The notes: generated by a model not told the origin, from the sequence alone. DNA of 64,000 bases from Hafnia alvei (GCF_964063325.1 NZ_OZ061315.1:4588001-4652000); one strand, 5' to 3'; counted from the first letter of the stretch, positions 1 to 9,075 are shown. Program-made: numbers and translations.

Positions 1-801
1 ATCGTCACCAATGCCTATAAATGCCAGCAGCTTTTCACGGTCGGTGATCGCCACCGCGCCAACCCCTAATTCTTCATACAGCACTTTGGCAACTTTCATA
101 CTGTTCTGCGGGTTAAAACCTTGCCGCATGACACCTTCAGCTCGAGCCGCAATTTGTAGGGCTTTTGAGGAGAACGCCGAGGTGTATTTTTCAAAGATTG
201 CCCGCCTGTCGAGCAAGATCTGCATAAACATAGCTGCACCAACGGTGTTAGTGATCATCATCGGCAAAGCAATATTTTCCACCAGCTCTTCGGCCTCCCA
301 GAACGGACGCGCCACGATCAAAATGATCAGCATCTGGAAACACTCAGCCAAGAAAGTAATCGCAGCAATCACCAGCGGTTGGAACAGCAGATCTAGCCGA
401 TTGTTTTTCAGCATATAGCGATGCAATAACCCACCGACTAAGCCTTCCACCACCGTGGAAATCATGCAGGCCATTGCCGTCATGCCGCCCATCGAATAGC
501 GATGTAGACCGCCGGTCAATCCCACCAAAAAGCCCACGGATGGCCCACCAAGAACCCCACCTAAAACGGCACCTATGGCGCGGGTGTTAGCGATAGAATC
601 GTCGATATGCAGGCCAAAATAGGTTCCCATGATGCAAAACATCGAAAAAGTGAGGTAACACACGAGCTTATGCGGCAGACGAATAGTGACCTGCATCAGC
701 GGGATAAACAGCGGGGTTTTACTCAACAAATAGGCGATAACCAGATAAACGCACATCTGTTGCAGCAAGGAGAGAATTAAATCGATCTGGCTGACATCCA
801 T
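1..801 (-). CDS. btsS: LytS/YehU-type sensor histidine kinase BtsS (5' part only)
   Basis: The first 267 codons of a membrane sensor kinase are present; the rest lies beyond the left edge. The start is the ATG at 801 (reads MDVSQIDL). The visible part contains the 5TM-LytS region: hydrophobic helices, the LPHKLVCY and GLHIDDSIANTRAIGA segments and GLTGGLHRYSMGG. A linker (DRRAIFEKYTSAFSSKAL) follows, then the start of a GAF-like domain ending at AFIGIGDD. It matches from memory E. coli BtsS (YehU), the pyruvate-sensing kinase of the BtsS/BtsR system that controls btsT. The histidine kinase and ATPase domains are not in the window, so completeness cannot be judged. A LytS-type paralogue is the main alternative, but similarity to YehU is close along the whole visible length. 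Confidence 0.9.
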   Translation of the reverse strand, partial: MDVSQIDLILSLLQQMCVYLVIAYLLSKTPLFIPLMQVTIRLPHKLVCYLTFSMFCIMGTYFGLHIDDSIANTRAIGAVLGGVLGGPSVGFLVGLTGGLHRYSMGGMTAMACMISTVVEGLVGGLLHRYMLKNNRLDLLFQPLVIAAITFLAECFQMLIILIVARPFWEAEELVENIALPMMITNTVGAAMFMQILLDRRAIFEKYTSAFSSKALQIAARAEGVMRQGFNPQNSMKVAKVLYEELGVGAVAITDREKLLAFIGIGDD

Positions 802-926
802 GGAAAATATCCTTCATTCACATGGCAGGTTTCACATGGTAAATAGTGTAACTGATCGAGGGGTGACGACAGTGCTTTTCTCCCCAAAAGTCATAGCCGA
901 TGCTCGAAGGACAGCCGAATTTAGGC

Positions 927-960
927 AAAAAAAAAGCCAGCACCCGAGCTGGCTAAAAAA
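927..960 (-). terminator. RyhB intrinsic terminator
   Basis: The stem AGCCAGC (935-941) / GCTGGCT (948-954) is flanked by A runs on both sides. On the minus strand it gives a strong hairpin with a long U tract; it could also act bidirectionally. Confidence 0.9.
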
Positions 961-1075
961 ACACTGGAAGCAATGTGAGCAATGTCGTGCCTTCTCGAAA
1001 GGACGCCTTGGATAGCGTGAGTCAAATATGAGCTACTTAACTGACGTTTCTCTAAGGTTGTCTTCCCTAGAACGC
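930..1075 (-). ncRNA. ryhB: RyhB iron-responsive small RNA, long form
   Basis: The minus strand carries the conserved RyhB pairing core (GCACGACATTGCTCACATTG, within 964-990) followed by the RyhB terminator (AGCCAGC / GCTGGCT, then a T run). The predicted start near 1075 begins GCGTTCTAGGGAAGAC, resembling the known E. coli 5' end GCGATCAGGAAGAC. A -35 TTTACA (1106-1111) and -10 TATCAT (1082-1087) place the start there. RyhB with Hfq represses mRNAs of non-essential iron-using proteins during iron starvation. Its position beside yhhY is the same as in E. coli. About 50 extra bases lie between the 5' segment and the core, giving about 146 nt instead of 90. The core and terminator are certain; the exact 5' end is inferred. 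Confidence 0.9.
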
Positions 1076-1082
1076 ACGGCAA

Positions 1083-1097
1083 TGATAATCATTATCA
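1083..1097. promoter_or_regulatory. Fur box controlling ryhB
   Basis: TGATAATCATTATCA is a perfect 7-1-7 inverted repeat, the core of the enterobacterial Fur box. It covers the -10 and spacer of the predicted ryhB promoter, so Fe-Fur would block transcription directly. It also lies about 105 bp upstream of the yhhY start, so an effect on yhhY is possible but unproven. Confidence 0.93.
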
Positions 1098-1202
1098 ATA
1101 TCACTTGTAAAGCGTTTTTTTAACCATTAATAACCCTACTAAAATAGTTTTTATCCTTTATATTGAATGGGTTATTTGCTAACTCGTTGACAGGAAAAAC
1201 AA

Positions 1203-1703
1203 ATGGCCGAGATTATAATTCGCGCAGCAACGCCAAAAGATGTCGAAGAATTGCACAAGTTACATACTTATCCGCAGGTCTACGCTCAAACACTACAACT
1301 CCCCTATGCCACAACAGAAGTTTGGGAAAAACGCCTGAATCAGACACCGGCTGGCACCTATCATCTCGTGGCTGTACATGAGAATGATATCGTGGGATGT
1401 GTGAGTTTAGACGCCTATCAGCGACCACGTATGCGCCACAGTGGAACTTTTGGCATCAGCGTTAAGCATGATTTTCAAGGGCGCGGCGTAGGCAGTAAAC
1501 TTATGACGGCTATGCTAGAGCTTGCCGATAAATGGCTGGATTTAAGAAGAATTGAGCTTACGGTGTTTACCGATAACATCGGTGCCGTTGCGCTATATAA
1601 AAAATTTGGTTTTGAAATAGAAGGCACCAGCCGTAGCTACGCTTTTCGTGATGGTGATTACGTTGATGCATTCCATATGGCAAGATTACGCGCGCTCCTG
1701 TAG
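1203..1703 (+). CDS. yhhY: GNAT N-acetyltransferase YhhY (AaaT)
   Basis: The 166-aa protein has the GNAT fold: acetyl-CoA-binding loop QGRGVGSKL near residue 97, RRIELTVFTDN, and the C-terminal YKKFGFEIEG motif. It is highly similar by eye to E. coli YhhY (AaaT), reported as an N-acetyltransferase acting on amino acids such as phenylalanine and methionine. The start ATG at 1203 follows GACAGGAAAAACAA, a good ribosome binding site. The gene is divergent from ryhB, as in E. coli. Its last 18 bp overlap the convergent LuxR-type gene at 1686. Confidence 0.93.
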   Translation: MAEIIIRAATPKDVEELHKLHTYPQVYAQTLQLPYATTEVWEKRLNQTPAGTYHLVAVHENDIVGCVSLDAYQRPRMRHSGTFGISVKHDFQGRGVGSKLMTAMLELADKWLDLRRIELTVFTDNIGAVALYKKFGFEIEGTSRSYAFRDGDYVDAFHMARLRALL

Positions 1704-2324
1704 CAACCCTTCTTTGTGGCTAACCAGATAACGACAGAAATTAGCGTGGTTGGTTAGCCCAAGCTTGCGCATTGCGCTGCGCTTATGGCCACTAATCGTT
1801 TTCTCACTCACCTTTAATTTACGCGCAATTTCACCGAGCGTTTGTCCCTGCTGCAAGCAACTCATGACCCTTTCTTCGCTGCGCGTTATCTTAACATCGG
1901 CTTGTTTTCCTCGTTTTTCAAGGAAGCCTCTAATCGCATCGCTATGCTCAACCACGCCCGATAATAGACGTGCCATAATAGCTTCCCGCAGCAACGAAAT
2001 CGGTTCCTGTTTAGACAGTAACGTATAGGTATTGTGTGAAATGACTCTCGATAAAACATAGGGATCTTCGGAGCGTGTCAAGACGATCACCGGAAGCTTA
2101 GGAAAAGCCGCTTTCAGAAAATGCAAGGTATCCAACGCTCCTGATAAACCGTATTCAAAAGGAACAATTTCGATAATTAATGCATCAAATGGTTTTAGCG
2201 TGTGCTCAAGAACAAACTGAGAACATAAGTCAAATGACTGACATTTCATTTCCATGTCATCCATGCAACTATATATTCCCATCGCATCAACATAGGAGGT
2301 TTCAACTAATGCAATTCTTAACAT
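1686..2324 (-). CDS. LuxR/FimZ-type response-regulator-like transcription factor
   Basis: The 212-aa protein has an N-terminal receiver-like domain (residues 1-120; begins MLRIALVETSYVDAMGIY and contains DALIIEIVPF where the phospho-Asp strand should be) and a C-terminal LuxR-type helix-turn-helix (ITRSEERVMSCLQQGQTL, then IARKLKVSEKTISGHK). The usual acidic pocket looks incomplete, so phosphorylation is doubtful. The start at 2324 is chosen because TAGGGATAAA precedes it; a longer reading from 2375 lacks a ribosome binding site. Regulators of this class often sit beside chaperone-usher operons, and a fimbrial operon begins 1.4 kb away, so control of fimbriae is a reasonable inference only. 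The 3' end overlaps yhhY by 18 bp. Confidence 0.8.
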   Translation of the reverse strand: MLRIALVETSYVDAMGIYSCMDDMEMKCQSFDLCSQFVLEHTLKPFDALIIEIVPFEYGLSGALDTLHFLKAAFPKLPVIVLTRSEDPYVLSRVISHNTYTLLSKQEPISLLREAIMARLLSGVVEHSDAIRGFLEKRGKQADVKITRSEERVMSCLQQGQTLGEIARKLKVSEKTISGHKRSAMRKLGLTNHANFCRYLVSHKEGLLQERA

Positions 2325-2767
2325 TTTATCCCTAATGATAATTATATGCAGAAGAATATTCAAATTATTCTGCAAATTTGCAATGTAATGTATAAATTCT
2401 TAAGGGTGGGAAAATAATCATTCACAAACCTAGGATAAAACTATAACACTCTAGTTTGTTATAAATACATGAACATTTCTGGTATGTTTTGTATATAAAA
2501 TCATCGCAACCTGCAGAATAATAAACTAAAAAACCACTCAAAATTAGCCTTACGAGCTGCAAAATTAATACAAAACATGTCGAATAAGTCAGTTTATTGC
2601 TATGTTTTACTCAATCAAATAATAGGTTATACAATTAACAAATAGCATTGACATCATGACATTGCATTTAATCTAGATATAATGAGACTAGAACACTAAC
2701 CTAAATTTTCACACACAGAGCAGATACCTCTAACGTGGTAATTGCCTTCAATATAAAAAAGAAAAAA
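2325..2767. other. A+T-rich divergent regulatory region
   Basis: This is a markedly A+T-rich spacer between the LuxR-type gene and the divergent unassigned gene. A perfect -10 hexamer TATAAT lies at 2678-2683 with a weak -35 (TGACAT, 2658-2663, 14 bp upstream), so a rightward start near 2690 is plausible. I see no conserved gene or RNA. The composition suggests H-NS-bound acquired DNA. Confidence 0.5.
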
Positions 2768-3631
2768 ATGCAAAAAAACAATTTAGCAAAAGAACTATTT
2801 CTTTATAGTTCAGAGATACAGAAACTGCCTAATTTTAGACAGTCCATCGGAAAGCATTACGATTTAATGTTATCGATGTGTAAAACACATCCTTTATTCT
2901 ATAAAACGATGTTTAAGGATACGCGTTTCAATATCGCGATAACGATATTATGTTTTTATTTTACACGTAAAGACCCTACATTATCCGATGTTAAAAACCA
3001 CTGTGTAAGCCACGGCCTAGGAAGCCATAATAGCTTGGAATCATTAATGTTTTTCCTTCGTGTCGGCGGAAGGCTTAATGTCAAAAAAAGCGAAAAAGAC
3101 AAACGAATTTTATTGTTCAACCCAACCGAAAAAGGTTTGGATGAGACTCGTCGTTATTTAGCAAATTCTCTCGCTATTTTCCCCGATCTTCTGCCGGACT
3201 ATCGCTTAGAAAAAGATCACCTTGATAACTATGAGGGATTAAAAAGCTTCTTTATCCGCTGCGCTGATCTGATGTTCAATGATGTCATTGTGAGCAATAT
3301 TCTTCCTGATTCTCAAGTGTTCTTATTAAAAGACGCAGGACATATGATATTTATTCGTCTTTACATAGAGTCATTAAAACAAAAGGAAAATCAAAGTGTC
3401 ACTGCCAATATATCTTATAGCCAAATAGCGAAAGAAACTTCTGTTTCACGTACTCATTTGCGAAGGATTGTTGATGCCGCAGCCAAGAAAAATCTTATGA
3501 CGCCTCATGAAAATATGACGCTTACCTTGCATGATTCATTCATTACTTTAGCGGAAGAATACATGGGCTTATATTTTGCTTTTGTTCTATATTGCTTAGA
3601 TATCGACCCGACAAATTCGACATTAATGTAG
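2768..3631 (+). CDS. Unassigned protein with probable winged-helix DNA-binding region
   Basis: I do not recognise this 287-aa protein. It is lysine-rich, with no signal peptide or membrane segment. Near residues 210-240 it reads ISYSQIAKETSVSRTHLRRI followed by AAAKKNLM, which looks like a helix-turn-helix with a wing. An upstream region around residues 60-100 (TLSDVKNHCVSHGLGSHNSLESL, broken here as a description of the segment) resembles a second helical repeat. The ATG at 2768 has only a weak A-rich leader; a GTG at 2735 would add 11 residues. The gene is A+T-rich and lies between a LuxR-type regulator and a fimbrial operon, so a regulator of that island is the best guess. Function is not established. 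Confidence 0.65.
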   Translation: MQKNNLAKELFLYSSEIQKLPNFRQSIGKHYDLMLSMCKTHPLFYKTMFKDTRFNIAITILCFYFTRKDPTLSDVKNHCVSHGLGSHNSLESLMFFLRVGGRLNVKKSEKDKRILLFNPTEKGLDETRRYLANSLAIFPDLLPDYRLEKDHLDNYEGLKSFFIRCADLMFNDVIVSNILPDSQVFLLKDAGHMIFIRLYIESLKQKENQSVTANISYSQIAKETSVSRTHLRRIVDAAAKKNLMTPHENMTLTLHDSFITLAEEYMGLYFAFVLYCLDIDPTNSTLM

Positions 3632-3705
3632 CGCCGGTACAGTCACAGATAAATATCACTAGTCACATCTGAAATAGCTGCCATGAAAAATGGTAACTTA
3701 AATGA

Positions 3706-4413
3706 TTAGTTGATTATCTGGGTGTAATCCCAGTAGTTCCCTTCATCGTTTATTAGCGAGAAGGATATCTTTTTGCTCGTATTTTCTAAGCCCGAAGGCA
3801 ACGTAATCTGATGATGGCTTTTGGGCGATAATGTTCCAATATCTAAAGGAATATTACTTATTGTCACACCAATAAAGCTTAAATAATATTCGGTCGGATT
3901 TTCAATCATCAGACTCTCTTTTTGCCGCACAAATTTGATCTTTTTACCAACAGATTCCTGTAGCTTATCTAGCCCTTTAGGTCGTAAAAAGAGCTTCATT
4001 TGAGTGCGTAATGCAATCGTAATTTTTTGCACGGAATCGCCTGCCAGGCGCGGGGGGATCTCATAAACATTCAACCAAAACATAGACTCTCGATCTTTTG
4101 GCAGTTGGTTATCCATCACCATCAAGCGCAAGTTCGTCATCTCTTCAGGTTGCAGCTTAAATACCGCGGGCAATACCAGAACAGGAGAAGCACTTTTATC
4201 CGGTGTTGCCTGTGGATCTCCATCATCAGACCATGCCTGAACCACTACGGGATAGGTGTTTTTATTCACAAGCTGCAACGACGCTTCCGTTTCACCATCG
4301 TTAAATACCACGCGAGTCGCCTCTGCGTTCACCGCTGCCTGCACATTTGCTACACCTAGCAGAGCAAAAATAATGCAGCCAATATTACTGAATACGGATA
4401 AGAATCTGTGCAT
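3706..4413 (-). CDS. Fimbrial periplasmic chaperone (second copy, operon end)
   Basis: The 235-aa protein is a PapD-like chaperone. It has a signal peptide (IGCIIFALLGVANVQA), the N-terminal Ig domain with EATRVVFNDGETEASLQLVN, and the signature MFWLNVYEIPPR followed by ITIALRTQMKLFLRPKGL. Such chaperones donate a strand to fold pilus subunits in the periplasm and deliver them to the usher. The start ATG at 4413 gives a proper signal peptide and overlaps the end of the adhesin gene by 29 bp, suggesting translational coupling. It is the second chaperone in this operon and diverges from the first, so it may be dedicated to the adhesin. Confidence 0.9.
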   Translation of the reverse strand: MHRFLSVFSNIGCIIFALLGVANVQAAVNAEATRVVFNDGETEASLQLVNKNTYPVVVQAWSDDGDPQATPDKSASPVLVLPAVFKLQPEEMTNLRLMVMDNQLPKDRESMFWLNVYEIPPRLAGDSVQKITIALRTQMKLFLRPKGLDKLQESVGKKIKFVRQKESLMIENPTEYYLSFIGVTISNIPLDIGTLSPKSHHQITLPSGLENTSKKISFSLINDEGNYWDYTQIIN

Positions 4414-5692
4414 GCGCCTGATAGCTCCCTGCGGTAAGTTCATCCGAGCCAAATTTCTCTAACTGAGCCATAAAGGTTTCGGTGTAGCTATCAATCCCCT
4501 GAGCCGTATTTGAATCCACTTTCGTTTGATCGCCGCCAAGAATCGGTGACCAGCCGGTAGTTTTGGTAGTGTCCGTAGTTAAAAACTGCATCGGCTGGTT
4601 ATTACGGTAGATCTTTACCCCCACGCCGCGGGCATGGCCCTGTGTACCATACTGTTCATCAAGTAAATAGTTCGCTGCGCCTGACGTTATCAGCCCATAT
4701 TGAGTTGCGGCCGCAACGCTAGCCGGCGGAGCTAAAAACCCCAGCGCTATCTGACCAGTCTTCAAACCAGAAGTCGCGGCAGACTGACATTGGAAATCCA
4801 GCGTAAACGGTGACTGGCTCACCTGTCCTGCCTGTAGCGCACTGATGTTGATCGCTGGCAATGTCACCACCGGTGTGAAATTGCTGACCTTACAGGTCGC
4901 CCCACGGCGAAACGTCACATATTTATACAGCCCAATTGATGCAGGCCAAGTGCCATACCAGCCGGGAAAGCTAGTCTGTGAATCAGCACCATCGGCTGGG
5001 CCGGTAATCCCCGGACCACGAAATGCGATATACGCATTTGGCTGGGTATAAGCATATAAATAGCTGGCGGCGTTATTGGTACCTGCACGGGCATAGTTCA
5101 AACGAAAAACTTCAGTTTGCACCGCGCTAAAATTTTTCGCTTTAATCAGCAAACGGCCTTGGCTATCGGTATCAAGCCCGGTAAGCAGGCGTGATTTCCA
5201 TATTTTGTCGTAAAATTGGCCGGTCTCCATATTGGTAAACCGAATAGCAACGTTACGTACATAGGTAGCATAAGCCTTCGGAGCGACGCCGGTAATGCTG
5301 CCGTCATCATATAGACCGGCATAGGCCGCATCGCCGTTAGTGGCATACATCTCAAATATCTGATTTGCATCCGCCGCATCGCAGCGAAATAACACTCGCT
5401 CACTCTCATAGCCCGAGTTAATCGCGTAGGAAGTAAACGGTGCGACGCTAGAGGCTAATAGCGTGCCATCAGGCTGGAAATCATTGCTGGTGCTGATATC
5501 CACAACGCTAGGCAATCCTAAAGAGCCGTTGTTGTTATCTAAACTACCGGGCCATGAGCTCGCCACCCCATCACTGGGGCTGCTAAGCTGTGATTGAGCC
5601 GTAATTTTTGTGCAATTGGCGATCGCAGATGAGGATATCATCAGCAGGAAAAGCGTTGATATTGCACTGGTGTTGGCTTTCATCCTGAACAT
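4385..5692 (-). CDS. Two-domain fimbrial tip adhesin
   Basis: The 435-aa precursor starts at the ATG at 5692, preceded by AAGGGGACAGAA; an upstream ATG at 5713 lies inside the usher gene. A signal peptide ends near SSSAIA. Residues about 25-270 form an unfamiliar N-terminal domain, presumably the receptor-binding lectin domain. The C-terminal part (about 280-435) is pilin-like: RRGATCKVSNFTPVVTLPAI, then SPFTLDFQCQS and a final strand ending ILIRIQ. This layout is that of F17G/YehA-type tip adhesins. The place after the usher in the operon agrees. The ligand cannot be predicted from sequence. Confidence 0.85.
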   Translation of the reverse strand: MFRMKANTSAISTLFLLMISSSAIANCTKITAQSQLSSPSDGVASSWPGSLDNNNGSLGLPSVVDISTSNDFQPDGTLLASSVAPFTSYAINSGYESERVLFRCDAADANQIFEMYATNGDAAYAGLYDDGSITGVAPKAYATYVRNVAIRFTNMETGQFYDKIWKSRLLTGLDTDSQGRLLIKAKNFSAVQTEVFRLNYARAGTNNAASYLYAYTQPNAYIAFRGPGITGPADGADSQTSFPGWYGTWPASIGLYKYVTFRRGATCKVSNFTPVVTLPAINISALQAGQVSQSPFTLDFQCQSAATSGLKTGQIALGFLAPPASVAAATQYGLITSGAANYLLDEQYGTQGHARGVGVKIYRNNQPMQFLTTDTTKTTGWSPILGGDQTKVDSNTAQGIDSYTETFMAQLEKFGSDELTAGSYQAHAQILIRIQ

Positions 5693-5702
5693 TTCTGTCC
5701 CC

Positions 5703-8300
5703 TTAATGTACACATTGCCCAGAAACAGAAACCAACTCCTGCTCTTCAGACGACTCTGGTAAAACGTAGCTCACGCGGCACATCTCTTGCGCACTTTCAC
5801 CCCAACGCACGGTTAGCGTGCCTTGACGCTCACGCACACGGGCATAAATCAGGCTCGCTTGGCCAGACATCCCTACCACGTGATTTTGGTCATCCACCAC
5901 GTTGGCCCCCATCGGTAAAGCATCGGTGCCATTGATTTTGGCTTTGATTAGCACACCATAGCCACTCAACGTATCGAAAGATGCTTTCACGGCGGCGCCC
6001 GCGTACGGGATCACGCGGCTTTGCGTACTCTTAAGCTCGGTATGCTTATTGATCCCTTTAGGATCAAGGCTGATCGTGTTGTAACGATAAGGCGTCAGCG
6101 ACGGAATAATAGCGTAGCCATTGCTGTCGATACGGGCACCCTGTCCATTTTTCACCAATGCGCCCTTAGCGCCTTTGGCTTCAACCAACCCAAACGTTTC
6201 ACTCAAATAAGGCCCAACCGTGACGCCTCCCTGATGAATCACAGCGGCACCGCGTCCCCCTAAGCCCCATTGGGTATATTCACTCGAGGCAGAATAACTG
6301 CCGTTAAGCGTACCGAACGCAGAGTTCTTTTGCAGATTCGCACCCCAGTTCTTAGTACTACCCGCTTGGTTCTCGCGATTTTGCTGATATCCGGCATATA
6401 CCGAATAATTCAGCGTTCCTTGCTCGTCTAACATGCCCGAAAGGGATGTTTGCGCTGAGTTACCTGAGCTACCAGCATGACTGAGCGACGTCGAAACGTA
6501 GTTTTCACGTCCGCCAAACGAAAGCGGGATTGAGAACGTTAGCGTAATCAGGTTCTCAGTATTGCCTACGTAGGAAGAGGAATATCTACGCTCAGAGTCA
6601 TCATCACCACCAATATCCATCTGGTTACGGTATACCGACTGCTGACGGCTAATCGCCAAGTTGTAGCTGATGCTTTTCCAACTGTTGGAATAACCCAGTT
6701 GAAGCTGCGTATTACGTGATTGATTATCGTAGTAATCCATCACCGATCCTGACAAATACAAACTGCCATAATCACCCAACGTCTGGTTAATCATCGCGGT
6801 AAACTGATTACGCTGGTTCAGCGTATCTGACTTGAAAACATTATTTGAGCCCTGTTTTTTACTGGCTCGTTCGCCTAATACGTCACTCAGCTCACGGTAG
6901 CCTTCCGTGGAATAGCGATAGCCCGCCAGCGCAACGTTGGTACCGGTATAGTCGAACGTTCGGCTATACGAAGCCTGCACACGCCACCCAGACTGACTTT
7001 GTTCATCATCAATTTTGGCGTGTGACCACGTGGTGTTCACACCGAATGCACCTAGCCAATGACTCCATACACCACCGGCCAAAATAGCCTGATAATCATC
7101 AGCAACACGCACGCCGAGGTTGCCGGTAAGGCTATTGGAAATCCCGCGTTCATAGGTGAAATCACCGAACAGGTTCTGTGTACCACCGTAATCACGAGCT
7201 TTCCCGATCAGCGCGTTATAACGGCCAACGCCAGGACGCATCGAATCAGGTACCGCAGAAAATGGCACGGTAAACGTTGAGCTACGCCCATTTGCTTCAA
7301 TGACTTCAACCTTCAAGTCACCTTCATAGTGGGTGCTGCTCAAATCATCAATAACAAAAGGCCCCTGAGGGACGTTGGTTTCGTAGATAGTACGGCCATT
7401 TTGGCTCACTACTACCCGCGCGTTGGTTTGCGCTGTTCCTCGGATCTCAGGCGCATATCCACGCCGCGACTGTGGCCACATTCGTTGGTCAGTTTCCAGC
7501 TTGATACCGTTGAACGCCATGCTGCCAAACAACGAGCCACCACTGTAGCTTTGGCCAATCATTAAGTTGCTGTTCAATGCTGCAATCGGCCTTTGTAGGT
7601 AGGTTTGCAGAGATTGCCACTGATAATGAGTTTGGCTCGGCGACTGGCTATACGTTGCCGATGATTGCTGGCGTAGCTGCCATAAACCTAGGTTAATACC
7701 TGATTTCAAACCAAGAAAACCATACTGGCTGGTGCCACCAGAGCCTGAGCGATAGCGGCTTTGATAGTAGTTAGTGCTGTAGTTGAGGAACATTAACGAT
7801 TCCCCCGCCTCCCAACTCTCCACGGGAACCGCATCACGCGGTGAGCGAGCAAGTAAAGCCTGAGGAATATAGAGATCCAGACGCAGCCGAGGTTGGTCAA
7901 AGGCCCAACTGGCTCCTTTTAGCAGCTGCTCAGGCGCCTGACATACCGCTTTCTCTTGTGGATCGGCGGTTTTATCGACGGGCGGCAGCGAACTTTCGTT
8001 AACACCCGACTCCAAATAAAAATCGCGGCTGAGGCAAGGTTCGCTCTTTTCTTGAGCGGAGTTGTTAACAAAGTCAACGCTGTCCCGCTGCATAAAACGG
8101 CCATTCAGATAAATATCGACTGAATATTTTCCCGCAGCGGTATTATTATCCGTATTAAAACGCTTTAGTCCCTTAGCAAAACCACCACCTAAAAACAATG
8201 ACTCATCAAAGGTATATTGACTATTATCTGTCGCCCACGAATAAACGCTCATCGGGAATAATGCACAGGTAACCCATGAAGCTAATTTACGATTATTCAT
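5703..8300 (-). CDS. Outer-membrane fimbrial usher (FimD/PapC family)
   Basis: The 865-aa usher has a signal peptide (to YSWA), an N-terminal chaperone-binding domain (QYTFDESLFLGG, then Y-S-V-D-I-Y-L-N-G-R-F), and the conserved SYGFLGLKSGIN-like barrel strands. The plug-proximal PEIRGTAQTNARVVVSQNG and FVIDDLSSTHYEGDLKVEV follow. The C-terminal domains carry LPMGANVVDDQ and the terminal cysteine pair (CRVSYVL, SGQCVH). It forms the pore through which subunits polymerise. Length is normal for the family and the frame is intact. GAGGG precedes the start at 8300. It overlaps nothing upstream and ends 10 bp before the adhesin start. Confidence 0.95.
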   Translation of the reverse strand: MNNRKLASWVTCALFPMSVYSWATDNSQYTFDESLFLGGGFAKGLKRFNTDNNTAAGKYSVDIYLNGRFMQRDSVDFVNNSAQEKSEPCLSRDFYLESGVNESSLPPVDKTADPQEKAVCQAPEQLLKGASWAFDQPRLRLDLYIPQALLARSPRDAVPVESWEAGESLMFLNYSTNYYQSRYRSGSGGTSQYGFLGLKSGINLGLWQLRQQSSATYSQSPSQTHYQWQSLQTYLQRPIAALNSNLMIGQSYSGGSLFGSMAFNGIKLETDQRMWPQSRRGYAPEIRGTAQTNARVVVSQNGRTIYETNVPQGPFVIDDLSSTHYEGDLKVEVIEANGRSSTFTVPFSAVPDSMRPGVGRYNALIGKARDYGGTQNLFGDFTYERGISNSLTGNLGVRVADDYQAILAGGVWSHWLGAFGVNTTWSHAKIDDEQSQSGWRVQASYSRTFDYTGTNVALAGYRYSTEGYRELSDVLGERASKKQGSNNVFKSDTLNQRNQFTAMINQTLGDYGSLYLSGSVMDYYDNQSRNTQLQLGYSNSWKSISYNLAISRQQSVYRNQMDIGGDDDSERRYSSSYVGNTENLITLTFSIPLSFGGRENYVSTSLSHAGSSGNSAQTSLSGMLDEQGTLNYSVYAGYQQNRENQAGSTKNWGANLQKNSAFGTLNGSYSASSEYTQWGLGGRGAAVIHQGGVTVGPYLSETFGLVEAKGAKGALVKNGQGARIDSNGYAIIPSLTPYRYNTISLDPKGINKHTELKSTQSRVIPYAGAAVKASFDTLSGYGVLIKAKINGTDALPMGANVVDDQNHVVGMSGQASLIYARVRERQGTLTVRWGESAQEMCRVSYVLPESSEEQELVSVSGQCVH

Positions 8301-8340
8301 CTAAATACCCTCTCATTCCCTGAGATGAATGAGGAATCCA

Positions 8341-9054
8341 TCATAATTGGTAACGGTGCGTTATTTTTGCTCCCTGATCGTTAATATAATTAATCGTTAA
8401 CTCAGGATTTTTAATTTTGCTTGTCACCGGCCATGCATCAGAACTAAACGGGGCGATCATTTTGTTTCCGAGTTGAATCGCTTTATTTTCTGACAAAATG
8501 CTAGCCCCCGAAATAGACAGGTAATAGCCGCTCAAATTTTCTAGTTCCAGCGCGTAAGTATTTCCACGCTGAACTATTTTTGGTTTTACGTGTTGAGCAA
8601 TCTCAGCAGGCGATGTCGTTATTCCAGCAGGGCGATAAAAAACCTTCACTCGGTTACGCAACATTATCAACATTTGATTACTGCTACTTTTTGCTTCTCT
8701 TGGTGGAATTTGCAAAAAATTAAGGTAATAGACGGACTCACGATCCTGAGGTAATTGTGCCCCAGTAAACATTAGCCGTACGGTTTGGCCTGCTTTTGCC
8801 GCCATTTTAAAAAATGGCGGTGTAATAATGAATGGCGCTTGACCTGTTTCAGGCGTTGAGTCTTCATTACCGCTGTCCATCCATACCTGAATCACATTAG
8901 GAAAATCATCGTGATTAGTCAGTTGGATATTTACCTCTTTGTTTTGCGCAGGATAAACCACACGGTTTCCTGTCATCACCACGCTTGCCTGAGCCGAAGC
9001 AACCCAGCAGAGCGCCAAAACACATCCAGTAAAAACATCCCTGACAGATAACAT
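8341..9054 (-). CDS. Fimbrial periplasmic chaperone (first copy)
   Basis: The 237-aa PapD/FimC-type chaperone has a signal peptide ending VASAQA, then SVVMTGNRVVYPAQNKEVNI and the family motif VYYLNFLQIPPREAK followed by MLIMLRNRVKVFYRP. The start ATG at 9054 is preceded by TTTAGGAACAACAAT; an upstream ATG at 9087 falls in the intercistronic hairpin and is unlikely. It follows the major pilin gene and precedes the usher, the usual place for the chaperone of the shaft subunit. Confidence 0.92.
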   Translation of the reverse strand: MLSVRDVFTGCVLALCWVASAQASVVMTGNRVVYPAQNKEVNIQLTNHDDFPNVIQVWMDSGNEDSTPETGQAPFIITPPFFKMAAKAGQTVRLMFTGAQLPQDRESVYYLNFLQIPPREAKSSSNQMLIMLRNRVKVFYRPAGITTSPAEIAQHVKPKIVQRGNTYALELENLSGYYLSISGASILSENKAIQLGNKMIAPFSSDAWPVTSKIKNPELTINYINDQGAKITHRYQL

Positions 9055-9075
9055 ATTGTTGTTCCTAAATAATTT

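Noticed and set aside
800..1015. Rightward 71-codon ORF across the ryhB region
   Set aside because: It is antisense to RyhB and its terminator, has no ribosome binding site and shows no family resemblance.
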